Shown one piece after another: positions 13,633-25,813 of a stretch of DNA of 64,000 nt (positions are counted from its first letter, which is position 1; each line of letters begins with the position of its first letter). This DNA comes from Limnoperna fortunei (lineage: Eukaryota > Mollusca > Bivalvia > Mytilida > Modiolidae), in the NCBI GenBank assembly GCA_944474755.1, contig OX104112.1, forward strand, positions 91,773,756 through 91,837,755, in the 5' to 3' direction. Both the position numbers and the translations under genes were made by a program. The notes beneath the pieces are model-generated. The model saw only the letters and a list, made by a program, of their open reading frames with translations, had not been told where the DNA came from and ran no database searches.

Positions 13633-15984
13633 CCATCAAAAACAAATAAATAAACATATAGGCCATAATTCCACGAAAAAAACCAAATCAAGAATGTTTA
13701 AGTATATGTGTCAATTTTTTGATAGACGTACTTTAAAACAATTGAAGTGACTCTTCTTTATGCTATATGCTTAAAATGCCAATTTTCATTCCATACCCAT
13801 GAACTGTCAATCGAGATATAATTGGACTACACTTGTTGATCTTTCATTTCGATCAGTCAAATGTGACCAAGACCCTAACACATTATTATTTCTACTCTAG
13901 TAATGCAAAACAATGAATTTCACAATTAATTAGTGACAATTGCTAATTCTTTTCAATTACATAACGAGGGAGATATTTTGTTGATTTATTTGTAAAGTTT
14001 AAAACACCACACGCAATGATAATGTTAAAAGTACGACTGGTTGCCATTATTAAAAGACAAAGTAAACATTCACAATATCAAGATTTTTTGGCCTTGCAGT
14101 AATTTGGAAGAGATCGACCTTTCAGTAATTTGGAAGAGAGCGACCTTTAAGTCAAGCTAAAGTGTACATTTAAACAAAGAGAATTTGTTAGAAATTGTAA
14201 CTTCCAAAATTGCAATTTTCCATCGTTTAAGCATGCTCTAAGAACAAGCTCGTTTCTGAAATAAAAACATAATAAAGGCTGAAGTATGTTTATTAGAACG
14301 AAGAAGAAATAGACAAACTATCGAGGGACCCGGTAGACAAGAAATAAAACAATAAAAATATATCGAAATCATTGTAACAAAATACTGGCAGATCTCTTTA
14401 ACTCAAAACATTAAATTTGTAGCTGCTCCAAGCCTCTAATAAAAAATGTCTACATACAGTGGACAAGCGTACGTTATTAACGCATTTTGTTTCGATCACA
14501 ATATGTATGTAATATATGCAAAGCAACTGATGAAGGAGGAGTCTTTGCATTCTTAAACAATTTAAAATTCTCGCCATACAGGGGGCTTATCGCTTACATG
14601 GTTAGCAGAAGATCCTCGATGTGTGATACGGTGCTTTCAAGGTTATTCTGGGGGAAACCTTGGCACAGATCATAGAGGGTAGTGTGTTGAAACCACACTC
14701 CTCAAGTTAAAGACTCGTATTGTATATGTTTACGAAAGAAAAAAACCCAGTTTCTTTTACTTCTTTCTATATATGTGTACTTTCTCAGGTGCAGCCAAAA
14801 GTTAATGCTATTTGGTCCATAAATTAAAGAAAAAATATTGCTTATTAATTTGTTCTCGTCCTGCTTAAAGGTAAAATACTGCACTTGAGGTCAAGGAATC
14901 ATTCAGTTAATTCAAACGTAAAAGGTTTGTATAAAGATGTAAATGAACTGAATTCGATGTTTGTCGATATGCATTTTTTAGTTTCAAGAAAAGTAAGAGA
15001 AGAGGTTTTGTATAGTTCCGTTTATTTCAATTAATTTAGGAGTCTGCACTTAACATTTGGGAAAATATAGATAAACTGGTCATTAGACAGTGTGTTAAAC
15101 TTTTAAGTTTTGGTTTAGAATCTTTAATGAAGTTAATTTTTAACAACAAGAACAATACCAAAATAGCCGATGTAGTGTATTTGTGGTCGACATATAGAAG
15201 GCCCCAGGAAGTGTATAACTGACATCTCTGTCAATCATGTTTGTAACTGTCACTCTCCAGTATAGGTAAACATATCCATGTTTAGGTTTTACCATGCATA
15301 TATACACCATAGGAGAGGATTTGGTTTCACTCGGAAATACGACTCTCTGTGGGTGCTCTCTACAGACTACGCTGGGGGTTCGTCTGTATAAGCTCTGTGT
15401 GGGTCTTTTGACTAATTTTCGACGCCAGGGATCGTTTTTCCTCGTGTTTAGTTTTTCCGCTAGCATTCCAAACTGAAATCTAAAATAGAACACCAAGTCT
15501 ATCGAATATGTTTGAATTTGAACTCTATGCTTGCTTAAACGCCACACTACTTGACCTTACGAATAACATTTTTGTCTAGATTTAATTTTGTGTTCCAATC
15601 TATTGCTTTATTGACACTTTTAATAAACTAATATGCCTGCTTGAAATTAAAGACAATACCATTGCACTTCAATCGGCCTTTATATAGTTCTTCTTCAAGA
15701 AATAGACATACAGGAAAAATATACAGTTTCTGAAAAAATAGGGACAGGAAAAATATACCTTCTTATGGAAATAGACACAGGAAATCTGTAATATAAACTC
15801 TACGACACTACAATTACTAACTTCTCTTTCATTCACATTAACATTTTAGTAACACGGCGTATATAGTGTTTACATTTTCATTACTTCCAAGTTCTTATGC
15901 GGAACGCGAACCGTGTTAATAGCCTACTTATGTGTAGAGTGCTAAGCGTATGTGGTTCGCATATAATACGTAATGGTGATTAAC
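13633..15984. other. Intergenic DNA with a possible retroelement 3' fragment
   Basis: A 25-bp unit with 'agtaatttggaagaga' is duplicated at about 14098-14147. At about 14640-14890 the segment ending 'ttgttctcgtcctg' resembles the retroelement end at 32130-32460, so it is probably a diverged copy. The stretch at 15140-15547 is open on both strands and somewhat less AT-rich, but I recognise no protein family in it. Confidence 0.4.
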
Positions 15985-16212
15985 GCCTTTTTCAGCAGTT
16001 TTTCGGCTGGCGTCCAGTTTTTATAACATAGAAAATCGGAGTACCCAAAGAAAACTGTTGACAATCAGTAGAAAAACTGTTAATCCTTGTCAATTGAGAT
16101 TACAATCGAGCGCACCCTGCCCACAGTGAAGCTTGAACCCGCAACCTCAATGTTGACAGGCACTTGATCAATATTAAATGACAACCTTAATCACGTGACC
16201 ACGAGGGCCCTT
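15985..16212 (-). mobile_element. tRNA-derived SINE
   Basis: On the minus strand, an A-box region ('gtggtcacgtgattaaggtt') and B box ('gggttcaagcttc') are followed by the body containing the complement of 'tcaattgagattacaatcga'. It belongs to the same family as 59663. Confidence 0.7.
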
Positions 16213-16429
16213 AGTAGGTAATGAGAGAACGCCACATTGTTTTCAGTATTTCTTCTGAATTTATTATTATGTAGCACAGTCAAATTGGACGTTTCTTACC
16301 AAGACTATAAAAAAGGCAAGATATTAACTAGAGGTTGTTTGTTTGAATGTAGTTTTATGCCACTTTTTCATTTTTATCTATATATTTGCGTCGTGTTTAG
16401 ATTAGAAAGGAAAGCCAGAGTTTCATTGA

Positions 16430-16590
16430 GGACCTACAATCGTCGGCAGTACAACGGGAAAGTCATTTCAATTAAGATTGGAATTGAGCACACCTTGCCC
16501 AAATCCAGACTCGAAGTCACAACCACAGTGTTGACGCACCTATGATCACCTGTAGGAAACCTACCTAGACTACTAGGCCACATGTAGCGA
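16430..16590 (-). mobile_element. tRNA-derived SINE, partial
   Basis: Minus-strand head with A-box-like sequence near 16580 and a B-box relic 'gacttcgagtctg' near 16515, then the body segment containing the complement of 'tcaattaagattggaattga'. It sits 220 bp from another copy in the same orientation. Confidence 0.6.
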
Positions 16591-17577
16591 TGAGACAATT
16601 GTAAACCAATATGAATGACACACACATTTGATAACATTAAGCAAAATATTAATGTTTTTGCAAAAGGATAAGGAGTTTCGAAATCAATTAGACAAAATCC
16701 TCGTAACCAGATATCCCATTTTTGTCAGAAAATTTGCTAAATATACTTTGGCGATTCACAGTTCTCTACACATAGAGCTGCCCAAGGCGTCCCTGGGTAG
16801 CTAGAAACATTCCCTTTCATGATTGTTCGAAAAGAATGACGTTGGTAACGTGCCACGATATTTTCTACAAAAATAAAAACTATCCTCTACTGAGATACCA
16901 TACTTGTCTTGTGGCAATTCTTTAACAATTAGCAACAATTCAATAAATAAATCAATCAATCGATTTCCGTCTGTTAAAAAAAACTATTGTGGAAGTATTT
17001 ACAGTGCGTGTTATTATTCTGTGGGTGCTTTTTTCATGAAATGTCGTAGAAATTGCGCATCATGGTTCTATGCTGGTACATAATTGTCGTCGAAAAAGAT
17101 CTCAAAATTTCTTGCGTCATAGAAACCTGTTTAAACCAGATTTCATTTTAAATGGCAGTCTGCACGTATATGAAAATTGTTTTTAAACTAAAAATAGCAA
17201 GACTCCTTATTAGTGTGCCGTTTTCTATTATTAATTGGTGGTTTATAAACAAACAGCAAAATATATTATATATTGTTTTCAAAGGCTTATACGTACGGGT
17301 CTCAAGTAACATATAGTTTGCCAACAAAGATGACATTAATGGAAACTTAGATCTTCAAGAGTATTTATTTATTAAATACGATGCAAGTCGCAAATACTGC
17401 CATTTATCAGCCATTAAACGAATTGTTATTAAGATATCATGTACACAGATAGCAGAAACATTGCATTTATTGTTACAGAGTCTATCAAAATAGGCGAAGT
17501 CATTTGTATCTTCAACAAATTATATGTTTAACGTAATTATCCTTCTTGAAATAGGTTATTCTTATTGGAATAGAAGA
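16591..17577. other. Intergenic DNA, nothing recognised
   Basis: AT-rich with no coding or repeat signal that I can support. Confidence 0.4.
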
Positions 17578-17765
17578 CTCGGTGACCTCGTGGTTAAAAT
17601 AGTCGACTTTTGATCACATATGCACGGAGTCACACTAAAGGCAGGGTTGCAATCTTTATTGCAAGGAATGGCAATTTTTCTACCGAAGGTCGGGGGTTTT
17701 CTCTGGGTACTTTGACTTCCAATAATAAGTCTATAGGATTATGCAACGATACAAATAGAGATGTT
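17578..17765 (+). mobile_element. tRNA-derived SINE, diverged
   Basis: 'gactcggtgacctcgtggtt' forms the A-box head. The diagnostic body part 'ctaccgaaggtcgggggttt' matches 'ctaccgaaggtctggggttt' of the 59663 copy almost exactly. Confidence 0.65.
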
Positions 17766-17839
17766 TCTATTATAAAATAAATATATTAATAAATACGACA
17801 AAATTTTCGACCAACTGATGGCCTTATATATATATATCT

Positions 17840-19375
17840 TGAATATACGTAACGCGCATCTGGCGTAATGAATTTTGCACCTTGATAATTTTGATAACAT
17901 CTTGTTTGAATATAGAAGTTTGAAGTTCAGTTGTAGTGAGAAAATTATAGATCATTTATATTGACACTCAGAAACTAAGGCCATTCGTTGGTCAGCTTGC
18001 GTCTTTTATTTTGACAAAAACACCGTCATATGTATCGTTGCATAATCTTCTAGACATGTATATTATTTTTTGTTTATGCTTTCTCGTTATGTTTGTCGAT
18101 CCGATACTAAATGTGTACTGGTTGGTAGGTTTTTTAGACCTTTTATATAATATTTTGAACTACCTGTATTGTGTTTTACACGATCCGAGTGGACTTATAT
18201 TATTCCATCTCACAATATAGAATATCTTAAGCATTTAGAATTAAATGCCACTGATGAGTCTTGAATTGATGTAATGCGCGTCTGGCGTAATGAATTTGTC
18301 ACCTTGGTAATTTGATAACACTTTGTTGGAATATTTGAGAAAAGCCAAGTAACAGCGCATCTTCAGGTAGGGGATGGTTGGGGCTAAAAAGTTGTAAGTT
18401 CAGTTGGAGTGAGAAAAGTCAAGATCAATATTTTATAACTTGTTTACGTTATTTATTTACATTGAGATTTATAGATTATTTACGTTTTTTGAAACGAGAT
18501 GCGTTTTCTCGCTCATATCTCATCGAAGGGCGACAGCCCTGAGATGAGATGACGAGAAAGTGCATCGAGTTTCATAAAACGTAAATAATCTGTTAATCGC
18601 TGTTTTGTAACATTGTGACGTCACAATGTTACTTAACGACGTCTTGACAGCGAGCTGAGATGGGCCCATCTCAAGCTAGTACAGTGAGATGGAATAATAT
18701 CGCACACAAAGATCAAAGGAAAATACTGCAAAATAGCGATAATCAATGATTATGGCCATTCGTTGGTCAGTCTTGTGTTTATAATTTTGACAAAAACACC
18801 GTCATAATCTTCTAGACTTGAATATTATTTTTTGTTTATGCCTTATCGTAATATTTGTCGATCCGATACTAAATAAGTGTACTGGTTAGAAGCTTTCTTT
18901 AGACCATTTATATAATATATTGAACTACATGTATTGTTTATTTACACGACCCCAGTGGACTTATATTCTTCCATCTCCCAATGAAGAATACTATTTTTCC
19001 ATCTCACAATAAAGAATATTTTAAGCATTTAGAGTTAAACGCCACTGGTGAGTGTTGAATAGACGAAACGCGCGTCTGGCTTAATGAATTTGTCACCTTC
19101 GTAATTTTGATAACACTTTGTTGGACTATTTGTGGACTATTTGTGCAAAGCCAAGTAACAGCACATCCCCAGGTAGCGGATGGTTGGTGCTATGTATAGA
19201 AGTTTTAAGTTCAGCTGGAGTGAGAAAATTCAAGATCTATATTTTATGACTTGTTTACGTTGTTTATTTATATTGACACTCAATGACTAAGGCCATTCGT
19301 TTGTCAGTCTTGTGTCTATAATTTGACAAAAACACCGTCATTTGTATCGTTGCATAATCTTCTAGACTTGTTTAT
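17840..19375 (+). repeat. Tandem repeat of ~541 bp, about 2.7 copies
   Basis: The phrase 'aaggccattcgttggtcag' or a close variant recurs at about 17978, 18750 and 19291. Between them the order of blocks is conserved: 'aaaaacaccgtcat', 'tgtcgatccgatactaaa', 'gtggacttatatt', 'cgcgcgtctggc', 'aatgaatttgtcacctt', 'agccaagtaacagc' and 'ggatggttgg'. The 18750-to-19291 spacing is 541 bp. The previous spacing is 772 bp because a ~256-bp palindromic element is inserted in the first unit. The 'acgaaacgcgcgtctggc' block is one I recall as abundant in mussel genomes. Confidence 0.8.
18470..18725. mobile_element. Palindromic MITE, copy 1
   Basis: Starts 'tatagattatttacg' and contains an internal inverted repeat: 'gattatttacg...gaaacgagatgcg' pairs with 'tgcatcgagtttc...cgtaaataatc' around 'gggcgacagccctgagatga'. 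It then carries a perfect 26-bp palindrome at 18607-18632 centred on TGACGTCA. A second copy in the same orientation lies at 55516. The flanking 541-bp repeat unit is continuous without it, so it inserted after that array formed. Confidence 0.75.
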
Positions 19376-19384
19376 ATTATATTA

Positions 19385-19575
19385 AAACATATATCTACCA
19401 CTTTCAGCAGTGTTTTAGCGTCCAGTTATCTTTAGGGCGATAGCCGAAGTAAACTCCGACCTTAAACTTTTCATCCTTATCAATTAAGATTGGAGTCGAG
19501 TACACGATTTATACTTGATTGTTGACAAGCACGTCATAAGTAGTGAACAACCTTAACCATTCTGCAATAGAGGTT
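19385..19575 (-). mobile_element. Degenerate tRNA-derived SINE
   Basis: The body segment 'tcaattaagattggagtcga' and the head region 'gttgacaagcacgtcataag...aaccttaacca' match the minus-strand SINE copies at 1994 and 15985. The B box is badly degraded. Confidence 0.55.
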
Positions 19576-19729
19576 CTTTACGCTATTTGATCATACCTTC
19601 AGTTATGTTACTGCACAGCAAAGGTTAACTCGGCCAGTTCGACATGCAAGTCGCGGCCATACTGTCACATTTTAGGAATATTTATCAACTATTTATGTGT
19701 CTTTGAAAAAATATTTTTTTGTAAGAACG

Positions 19730-19870
19730 GGTATCGTCCACGAGCGCAGCGGAATGAGCAAAAAGACTTCAAAATTGCTATCAGAGTGGAAGTTCACACG
19801 GCATTCCCAAAACTGCATAAAACTCTAGTCAGAATATCGCGATGAGAAAACTGTTGGTTAACGAAAGAAA
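19730..19870. mobile_element. Diverged half-copy of the palindromic element at 48761
   Basis: 'gagcgcagcggaatgagc', 'ggaagttcacacgg' and 'ttcccaaaactgcataaa' line up in order with the second half of the element at 48761-48930 and its right flank, but the left half is not recognisable. Confidence 0.4.
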
Positions 19871-20270
19871 CACGGACTTTTATGCGCCTTTGCGAAAGCC
19901 TGTACTGTCAGAGGGGCGTTATAATTAAAACCGGCTAAGATCTGTTAGTGCTAATGCCCGCAACACATATATTAATACAAATCTTGCAATGTTCAACCAA
20001 GGCTCTGATTTATACTTGGATAAAATATATACCATGATTTATCTGAATTTGCTTGTAACGACGATACATAAATATGCAAATCATTTAATCAAAAAGGTTT
20101 TGAAACAAAATATATGTCTTAGTCTTCAGTCACAAAGCGTAATGTGAGTTAGTGTTTGTTGCTGTAGTAAGCATATCAATGTTACAGAAAAAAACGATTT
20201 TGCGACTTTAATGGGCAGAGGCAAGCATAGAGTAATTTTCAACGTTTTACAAACGAACAATAAACTAGAG

Positions 20271-22045
20271 GCTCTTAAGTGCCTGTATCGCTCACCTGAC
20301 TTACAAAAAAAACTTTTTGAATTTTCATATTTTTGATATTTGTATGACAGTTTCTGAGAAGACGCAGTTTTTTCATAGGTTAGTAAGTTAAGTGATGGAG
20401 GCAGCAATCTTGTATTTTGGATCAAAACAAAAAAATCAAAATTAGTAGAGGACAATACAATATCACACATCCTTCTGCAAAGCGGTTTGTGAGAAAACAA
20501 ATTAAAAAATTTCAGCCAATCAGAAGGCATTTATAGTTCTGGCAGCCATGTTGAATATTGGCTCGAAAACTTTAAATAATAAGATTACTATCTAAGATTC
20601 ACTTCTGCATTATTTGGTTTAATTGTGAGGAACAATTTCAGGGAAGAAACTGTTTGTATAGTTTTCCCATAGGGTCCTATGTTAAGATGCGTTGGCCATC
20701 TTGGATTTTGGATAACTACAAAGAACTCAAACTTTGTAGAGGACCATGTAAGGTTCATTATTGCAATATTTCAATCTGCCATGTTGTTTGTAAAAAGAAT
20801 ATTTTTGAAATTTCAGCCAATCAGAACCCATTAGTGGCCCTGGAAGCCATGTTCAATTTGCAATTGGCTCGAAAAACTCAAAATAATAAGATACATTTTA
20901 AATATCCATCCATCATTTTTTCATAATTAGGTTTCATTGTGTTGAACTGTTTCCTAGAAGAAGTTGTTTGTTTGTTTTTCCCTTAGGGTTCTATGTTAAA
21001 CAGTCCTGCGATGGCAGACATCTTGGATTTTGGATCAGCACAAAAAACTCAAACTTTGCAGAGGCTCATCTAAGGTACATTTATGCAATATTTCAAATCA
21101 ATCTGCCATGCGGTTTATGAGAAGAAGAATTCTGAAATTCAGCCAATCGGAACGTATTTATGGCTCTGGAAGCCATGTTGAATTTGCGATTTGCTCGAAA
21201 AACTCAAAATAATAAGATAATTATCCAACCTTCATTTTCTTATTAATTTTGCTTCATTGTGTGGAACAGTTTCCAAGAAAAAGTTGTTTGTATGTTTTTC
21301 CCATAGGGTCCTATGTTAAACTATGTCCTGCGATGGTGGCCATCTTGGATTTTTGATCACAAAAAAAACTCAAACTATGTAGAGGACCATCTAAGGTACA
21401 GTAATGCAATATTTCAAATAAATCTGCCAAACGGTTTATGAGAAGAAGAATTCTGAAATTCAGCCAATCAGAACGCATTGGTAGCCCTGGAAGCCATGTT
21501 GAATTTGTAATTGGCTCCAAAAACTTAAAATATTATGATAACTATCAAACCTTCATTTCTTCATAATTTGGTTTCATTGTATGTGGAACAGTTTCTGAAA
21601 AGAAGTTGTTTATATGTTTTTTCCATAAGGTCCTATGTTAAACCATGTCCTGCGATGGCGGCCATCTTGGATTTTGGATTGGCACAAAAAAAAAATGAAA
21701 ACTTTGTCAATGACCATCTAAGATACATTTCTGAAAAATTTCAAATCAATCTGACAAGTGGTTTATAAGAAGAAGATTTTTGAAATTCAGCAAATCAGAA
21801 CGCATTAATGGTTCTGGCAGCCATGTTTAAATTTGATCAGCACCAAAAACTCAAACTTTGTAAAGAACCACCCAATAAACTTTCCTGCCAAGTTTGGTTC
21901 CAAATTGGCTAAGAGGTTTTGGAGAAGAAGATTGAAATGTGAAAAGTTTACGGCCGCCGACGACGACGATGAAGACGACGACGACGGACGCAAAGTGATG
22001 AGAATAGCTCACAATGACTTTTTGGGTCAGGTGAGCTAATAAAAA
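20271..22045 (+). mobile_element. Unclassified repeat element with internal ~322-bp tandem units
   Basis: Near the ends, GCTCACCTGAC (20290-20300) is matched by its inverted complement GTCAGGTGAGC (22026-22036). The interior has four tandem units of about 322 bp, each holding 'catcttggattttggat' (about 20697, 21018, 21341, 21663), 'gaggaccatctaaggt', 'tcagccaatcagaacgcatt' and 'ctggaagccatgttgaattt'. The 3' part has a (GAC)n-rich tract near 21955-21990 and ends 'aggtgagct'. I recall elements with these ends as common in bivalves. No protein is encoded; the open frames come from the repeats. A second end of the same kind is at about 60965. Confidence 0.7.
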
Positions 22046-22257
22046 CGGGACCAGACTAAAAAGTAAGAAAACAAATTAAAAGACAGACATACTAAGACGA
22101 TTGTTTTATATACATGTAATTTGTTTTAAACCAGTAATTCACGTTACCAATGTTTGAGAATCAATAGAAAAAATACTCTTCTTAGATAGTCCTGTTTTCA
22201 CAGAAATTTAAGAAGGTTATATATGAATCGGTAAAGAGTAAAACTTACGCATTCAAT

Positions 22258-22604
22258 TTAATCTAATCTTTCGAGCGTTCTTGTTAGAGCCAAACTTTCA
22301 CCAAGCGTTCGTGTTAGAGCCAATCTTTCACTAAGTGTTCTTGTTAGAGCTAATCTTTCACCAAGCGTTCGTGTTAAAGCCAATCTTTCACTAAGCGTTC
22401 TTGTTAGAGCCAATCGTTCACTAAGCGTTCGTGTTAAAGTCAATCTTTCACTAAGCGTTCTTGTTAGAGCCAATCTTTCACTAAGCGTTCATGTTAAAGT
22501 CAATCTTTCACTAAGCTTTCGTGTTAAAGCCAATCTTTCACTAAGAATTCGTGTTAGAGCCAATCTTTAACAAAGGGTTCTTGTAAGAGCTAATCTTTCA
22601 CTAA
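22258..22604. repeat. 30-bp satellite array
   Basis: About 11-12 imperfect copies of a 30-bp unit with 'ctaagcgttcttgttagagc' followed by 'caatctttca'. Because 30 is a multiple of three, the minus strand gives an artificial repetitive open frame. The array stops at 22604 and a single further half-unit is found at 22994, across an insertion. Confidence 0.9.
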
Positions 22605-22993
22605 TATGAATGTAGGCGCAGCCTAAATGCGAGCATCGCACATTGTTTATGTCGTTACTTCAGGGCCCCCTAACAGTGCCTCTACATTCCATTGATGACG
22701 TGACGTCTAATCTATGTTGGTGACGTCACAAAACTCAATTTCAAATACAGCGTTTCAGATTGAAAAAAAAATTGTCTGGCATTTTTGTAGTTATTTAAAA
22801 AATAAACACTTAAATTTTATCGATGTCAAAATTATTTTTGTCTACTTTTATATTATATATTTTTTCGTTCGTCAACAATATTTTCTTCGGATAGCTCAGC
22901 TACCATCTGAAATGGATTTGTTCATATGGATCACGTGACTTTTTTTACACACACGCATGTAACCGTATAGCTCGCATCTGCGATGCTCGCTAT
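22605..22993. mobile_element. 389-bp insertion inside the 30-bp satellite
   Basis: The satellite runs up to 'ctttcactaa' (ending 22604) and resumes as 'taagcgttcttgg' at 22994, so TAA flanks both sides (22602-22604 and 22994-22996). The insert has 12-bp subterminal inverted repeats: GCGAGCATCGCA at 22629-22640 and TGCGATGCTCGC at 22979-22990. A 3-bp TAA duplication would fit PIF/Harbinger-type MITEs, but the extreme ends are not clearly inverted, so the superfamily is open. It encodes nothing recognisable. Confidence 0.65.
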
Positions 22994-23050
22994 TAAGCGT
23001 TCTTGGTATAGTAAGTTTGTTTTTAGTAGATTGACAGAAATATGTACATA

Positions 23051-25813
23051 AATACTTAATTTTACTGAGAATTTCAAAATAGTTATTTCAAGAGAGAAAG
23101 CTGAAATTTGACAAATATCTAAATCATATATTTTTTCACGACATTATAGAACAGATGCTCAAATGAAATATATTAAAAGGTTTAATGTTTATACGTTCGT
23201 TTCTAATAAAACACAAAGTTGTAATTGCTTAAAATTTTAATTGTATTTCAGCCAAATACATTATTTTGATCTGATTAGTTCTATAGCCAAGAATTGATAT
23301 TTTGTGTAAGTATAAATTAATTTATATGGATACCTTCAACTTCAACTTTCTTAGTAGTAACTTTTTCGCTTCTCTGTATGAAGTTTACAGATCGTGGATG
23401 ATACGGTATTCCAGTTTGGTTTAATAACAATTTTCTGCACATGTCACAAATCTTAAAATAAAATTATTAAGGTGAAGAGAAACCAGACTAAAAATAGCTG
23501 CCGATTCTTCCTAAATAGAAATGTTGTATCAAATTTAATAAGATAAAGAATAAATGCTGTAATATTAATAAAGCTCTTTTCTTTTCAAGTACACATAAAA
23601 GGTTCCAAGGAACATAACTCCTAGTATCAAGCACTGACTAGCAATAAAATCCAGTTGTCACAATAACGTTACTAGTACTGGAAAAAACACATGATACTCG
23701 ACTTTGATTATGCAAGACATCGCACAACAACACGTTTAGCGGCTTTTCCCATGTACAAAATTGTAATTGTGATTGCAGTGTAAAATTTCTTCTTTACTTT
23801 ATTTAATAAAATTATGTCTAGACCTATTACCTAATGACAGCAGATATACGAAACATTACTTTAAACTGAATATAAACAACACGTTGCTTAATAACGTAAT
23901 TATTTTGTAATGACGTCGTTTCCTGTGCGCCATAACAGCAACGATCAAAACATAATTAGAATTCCCAGTCGAAATCTTGGTAAACTATTTCGACACCTGG
24001 CAAACCTTGCACAAAAACGTGTTGTTTTGACAGAATATATTATACTTTTTTAAAGAGAATCATGCACAGTGATGCTAACAAAAACTTTTTCGGTTCTTGT
24101 TCTCGTCTCGCATGCGAGAACGGATAAATAATCAAAAGCTAAACTGCGGAAACCAGTCGTACCTCAAGGATAACAGATAAACAATGCTGTGTCTTGATTA
24201 GCTGCTATATCGGGAGATAGCTGCTGATTGGCCAACAAATAAGCAGAACTGAGTTAGGGATGAAAAACCCGCGCATAATCACGGGGCGGGAGCACTCGTA
24301 ATAGGCTGACCGCCGTTCGAAATAACTCGACAAAAGCCGCGCGGTCACGATGTAAAAAGGGAAAAAATATGCAAGATTATGGGAATCAAACTGCTTTAAA
24401 GGGAAAGTGGCCTTGATTTGTGTATGTTTATCATAAAATGTGTATCATACAACTTAATTTAAATTACCGAAGCGTGACATTTTCGCGAATGGGTCTACCT
24501 CAACTTTCTTGCATCTAGGAACTAACCCGAATGCATTCTTGGATACTGTCTCTGATCTGTATTTTATGGACAAATGACTCCGGTTAGGAGATACATTTTC
24601 ATTCTTTTTCTGTTTACTGACAAGGTTCACATCTTACAGAGATGCTCTCATAGTGCATGCTTTAATAGCTGCCTCTGACCTATATTTTGCGGTTGTCTGA
24701 TTTGGCTATCTAAACATTGAGTACTTATATTGATGTCATGTAAATAATAACAATACATATTGCCAGTACGTATTTTTGTCCACAAAGAAAAATAAAGCTA
24801 AGAGACGGCTAGCTTTTTAGGAAAGCTAATACTTGTATAGATATTAATGTCATTAAAGCGCTGTAAGCATCTACACATAGGGAAGAGATAAACCTTTTAA
24901 TAAATTCATGGCAGTACATTTAGTCCCTGGAATAACAACTTGCCCGTTAGTAACTACGTGCGGGTACTGGTCAAATAAACAATAACAACCATTATGTTCA
25001 TTATTTAAGATTTAACATAACACTGTCTTATTTTGTGGTTACCTGAGAAAGTGTAGTGAGAACAATGACCAAATCTGCAGTTACATCTGATTGAAAAAGA
25101 GATTATTGATAATAATACAGCACAAATATTTATTTCATTCGTGTTACAAGAAAATTACTTGAAGTGACACTTATCCGGTTTTTCGACGTCTTGTAATTAG
25201 GTCATTCATCATTTAAACAAGGCTGGCGTTCCGTGAAAATGGAAATGATTCACAACCAAACTTTGATGTCGTTGTCGCTTTCCTCAAGAGACCCGTCTGC
25301 TGGAGATTGAGTGGTGCTCCCCACCCTTCCTCTGTTGAAGATTGAATGGTTCTCCTCACCATTTCTCGCTTTCTGCATCATAGGGAGATCACGGTTTATC
25401 AATCTATCGATCAACAAAAGTTAGTTTCATCAGAAATATTTTATATGTGTGTTTAAAAGATAGTTTTATTTTAATGATTTAGCACTCCATTATTTTTTTC
25501 ATTTACCCTATATGTTGGACAATGTATTAGTTGAGCACGAGTATAAAGTAATATAAAACTAAATTACCCAATTTATGCATTTGTTTTTTTTCTTCAGGTA
25601 TATCATGTTTTTATAAAGAAATTAAGCCGGAGTATCTGGTATGGAACTCGACTTTCAGCTAGTTTTTGACTATACAACTCCTATAAAAATATTCACATGT
25701 TTATAACTATATTTTCAGACATGACAAAGGAGTGCAAGACAAAACGTTTTGTTTGCATTACGTTACATGTTGAATAATGCCTACGATATGACCTTTTTAA
25801 AAATTGTTAAAAT
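23051..25813. other. Downstream flank of the lipocalin gene
   Basis: No coding exon is seen. The stretch at about 23880-24420 is richer in G, C and CpG than its surroundings and has 'gattggccaa' (a CCAAT-box-like motif) at about 24226 and 'acggggcgggagc' at about 24280, so a promoter of an unseen gene is possible but unproven. On the minus strand an AATAAA-type poly(A) signal (plus strand 'tttatt', about 25466) could end the lipocalin transcript roughly 345 bp after its stop. Confidence 0.35.

Noticed and set aside
15140..15547. 135-codon minus-strand frame, with another frame open on the plus strand
   Set aside because: No recognisable domain, no splice or promoter context, and both strands are open; kept only as a note in the intergenic entry. 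A protein search would decide.
16237..16545. 102-codon plus-strand frame with a hydrophobic start
   Set aside because: Its 3' half lies in a SINE copy and its 5' half shows no domain; probably chance.
22258..22473. 71-codon minus-strand frame with RTLSER repeats
   Set aside because: Same satellite artefact as above.
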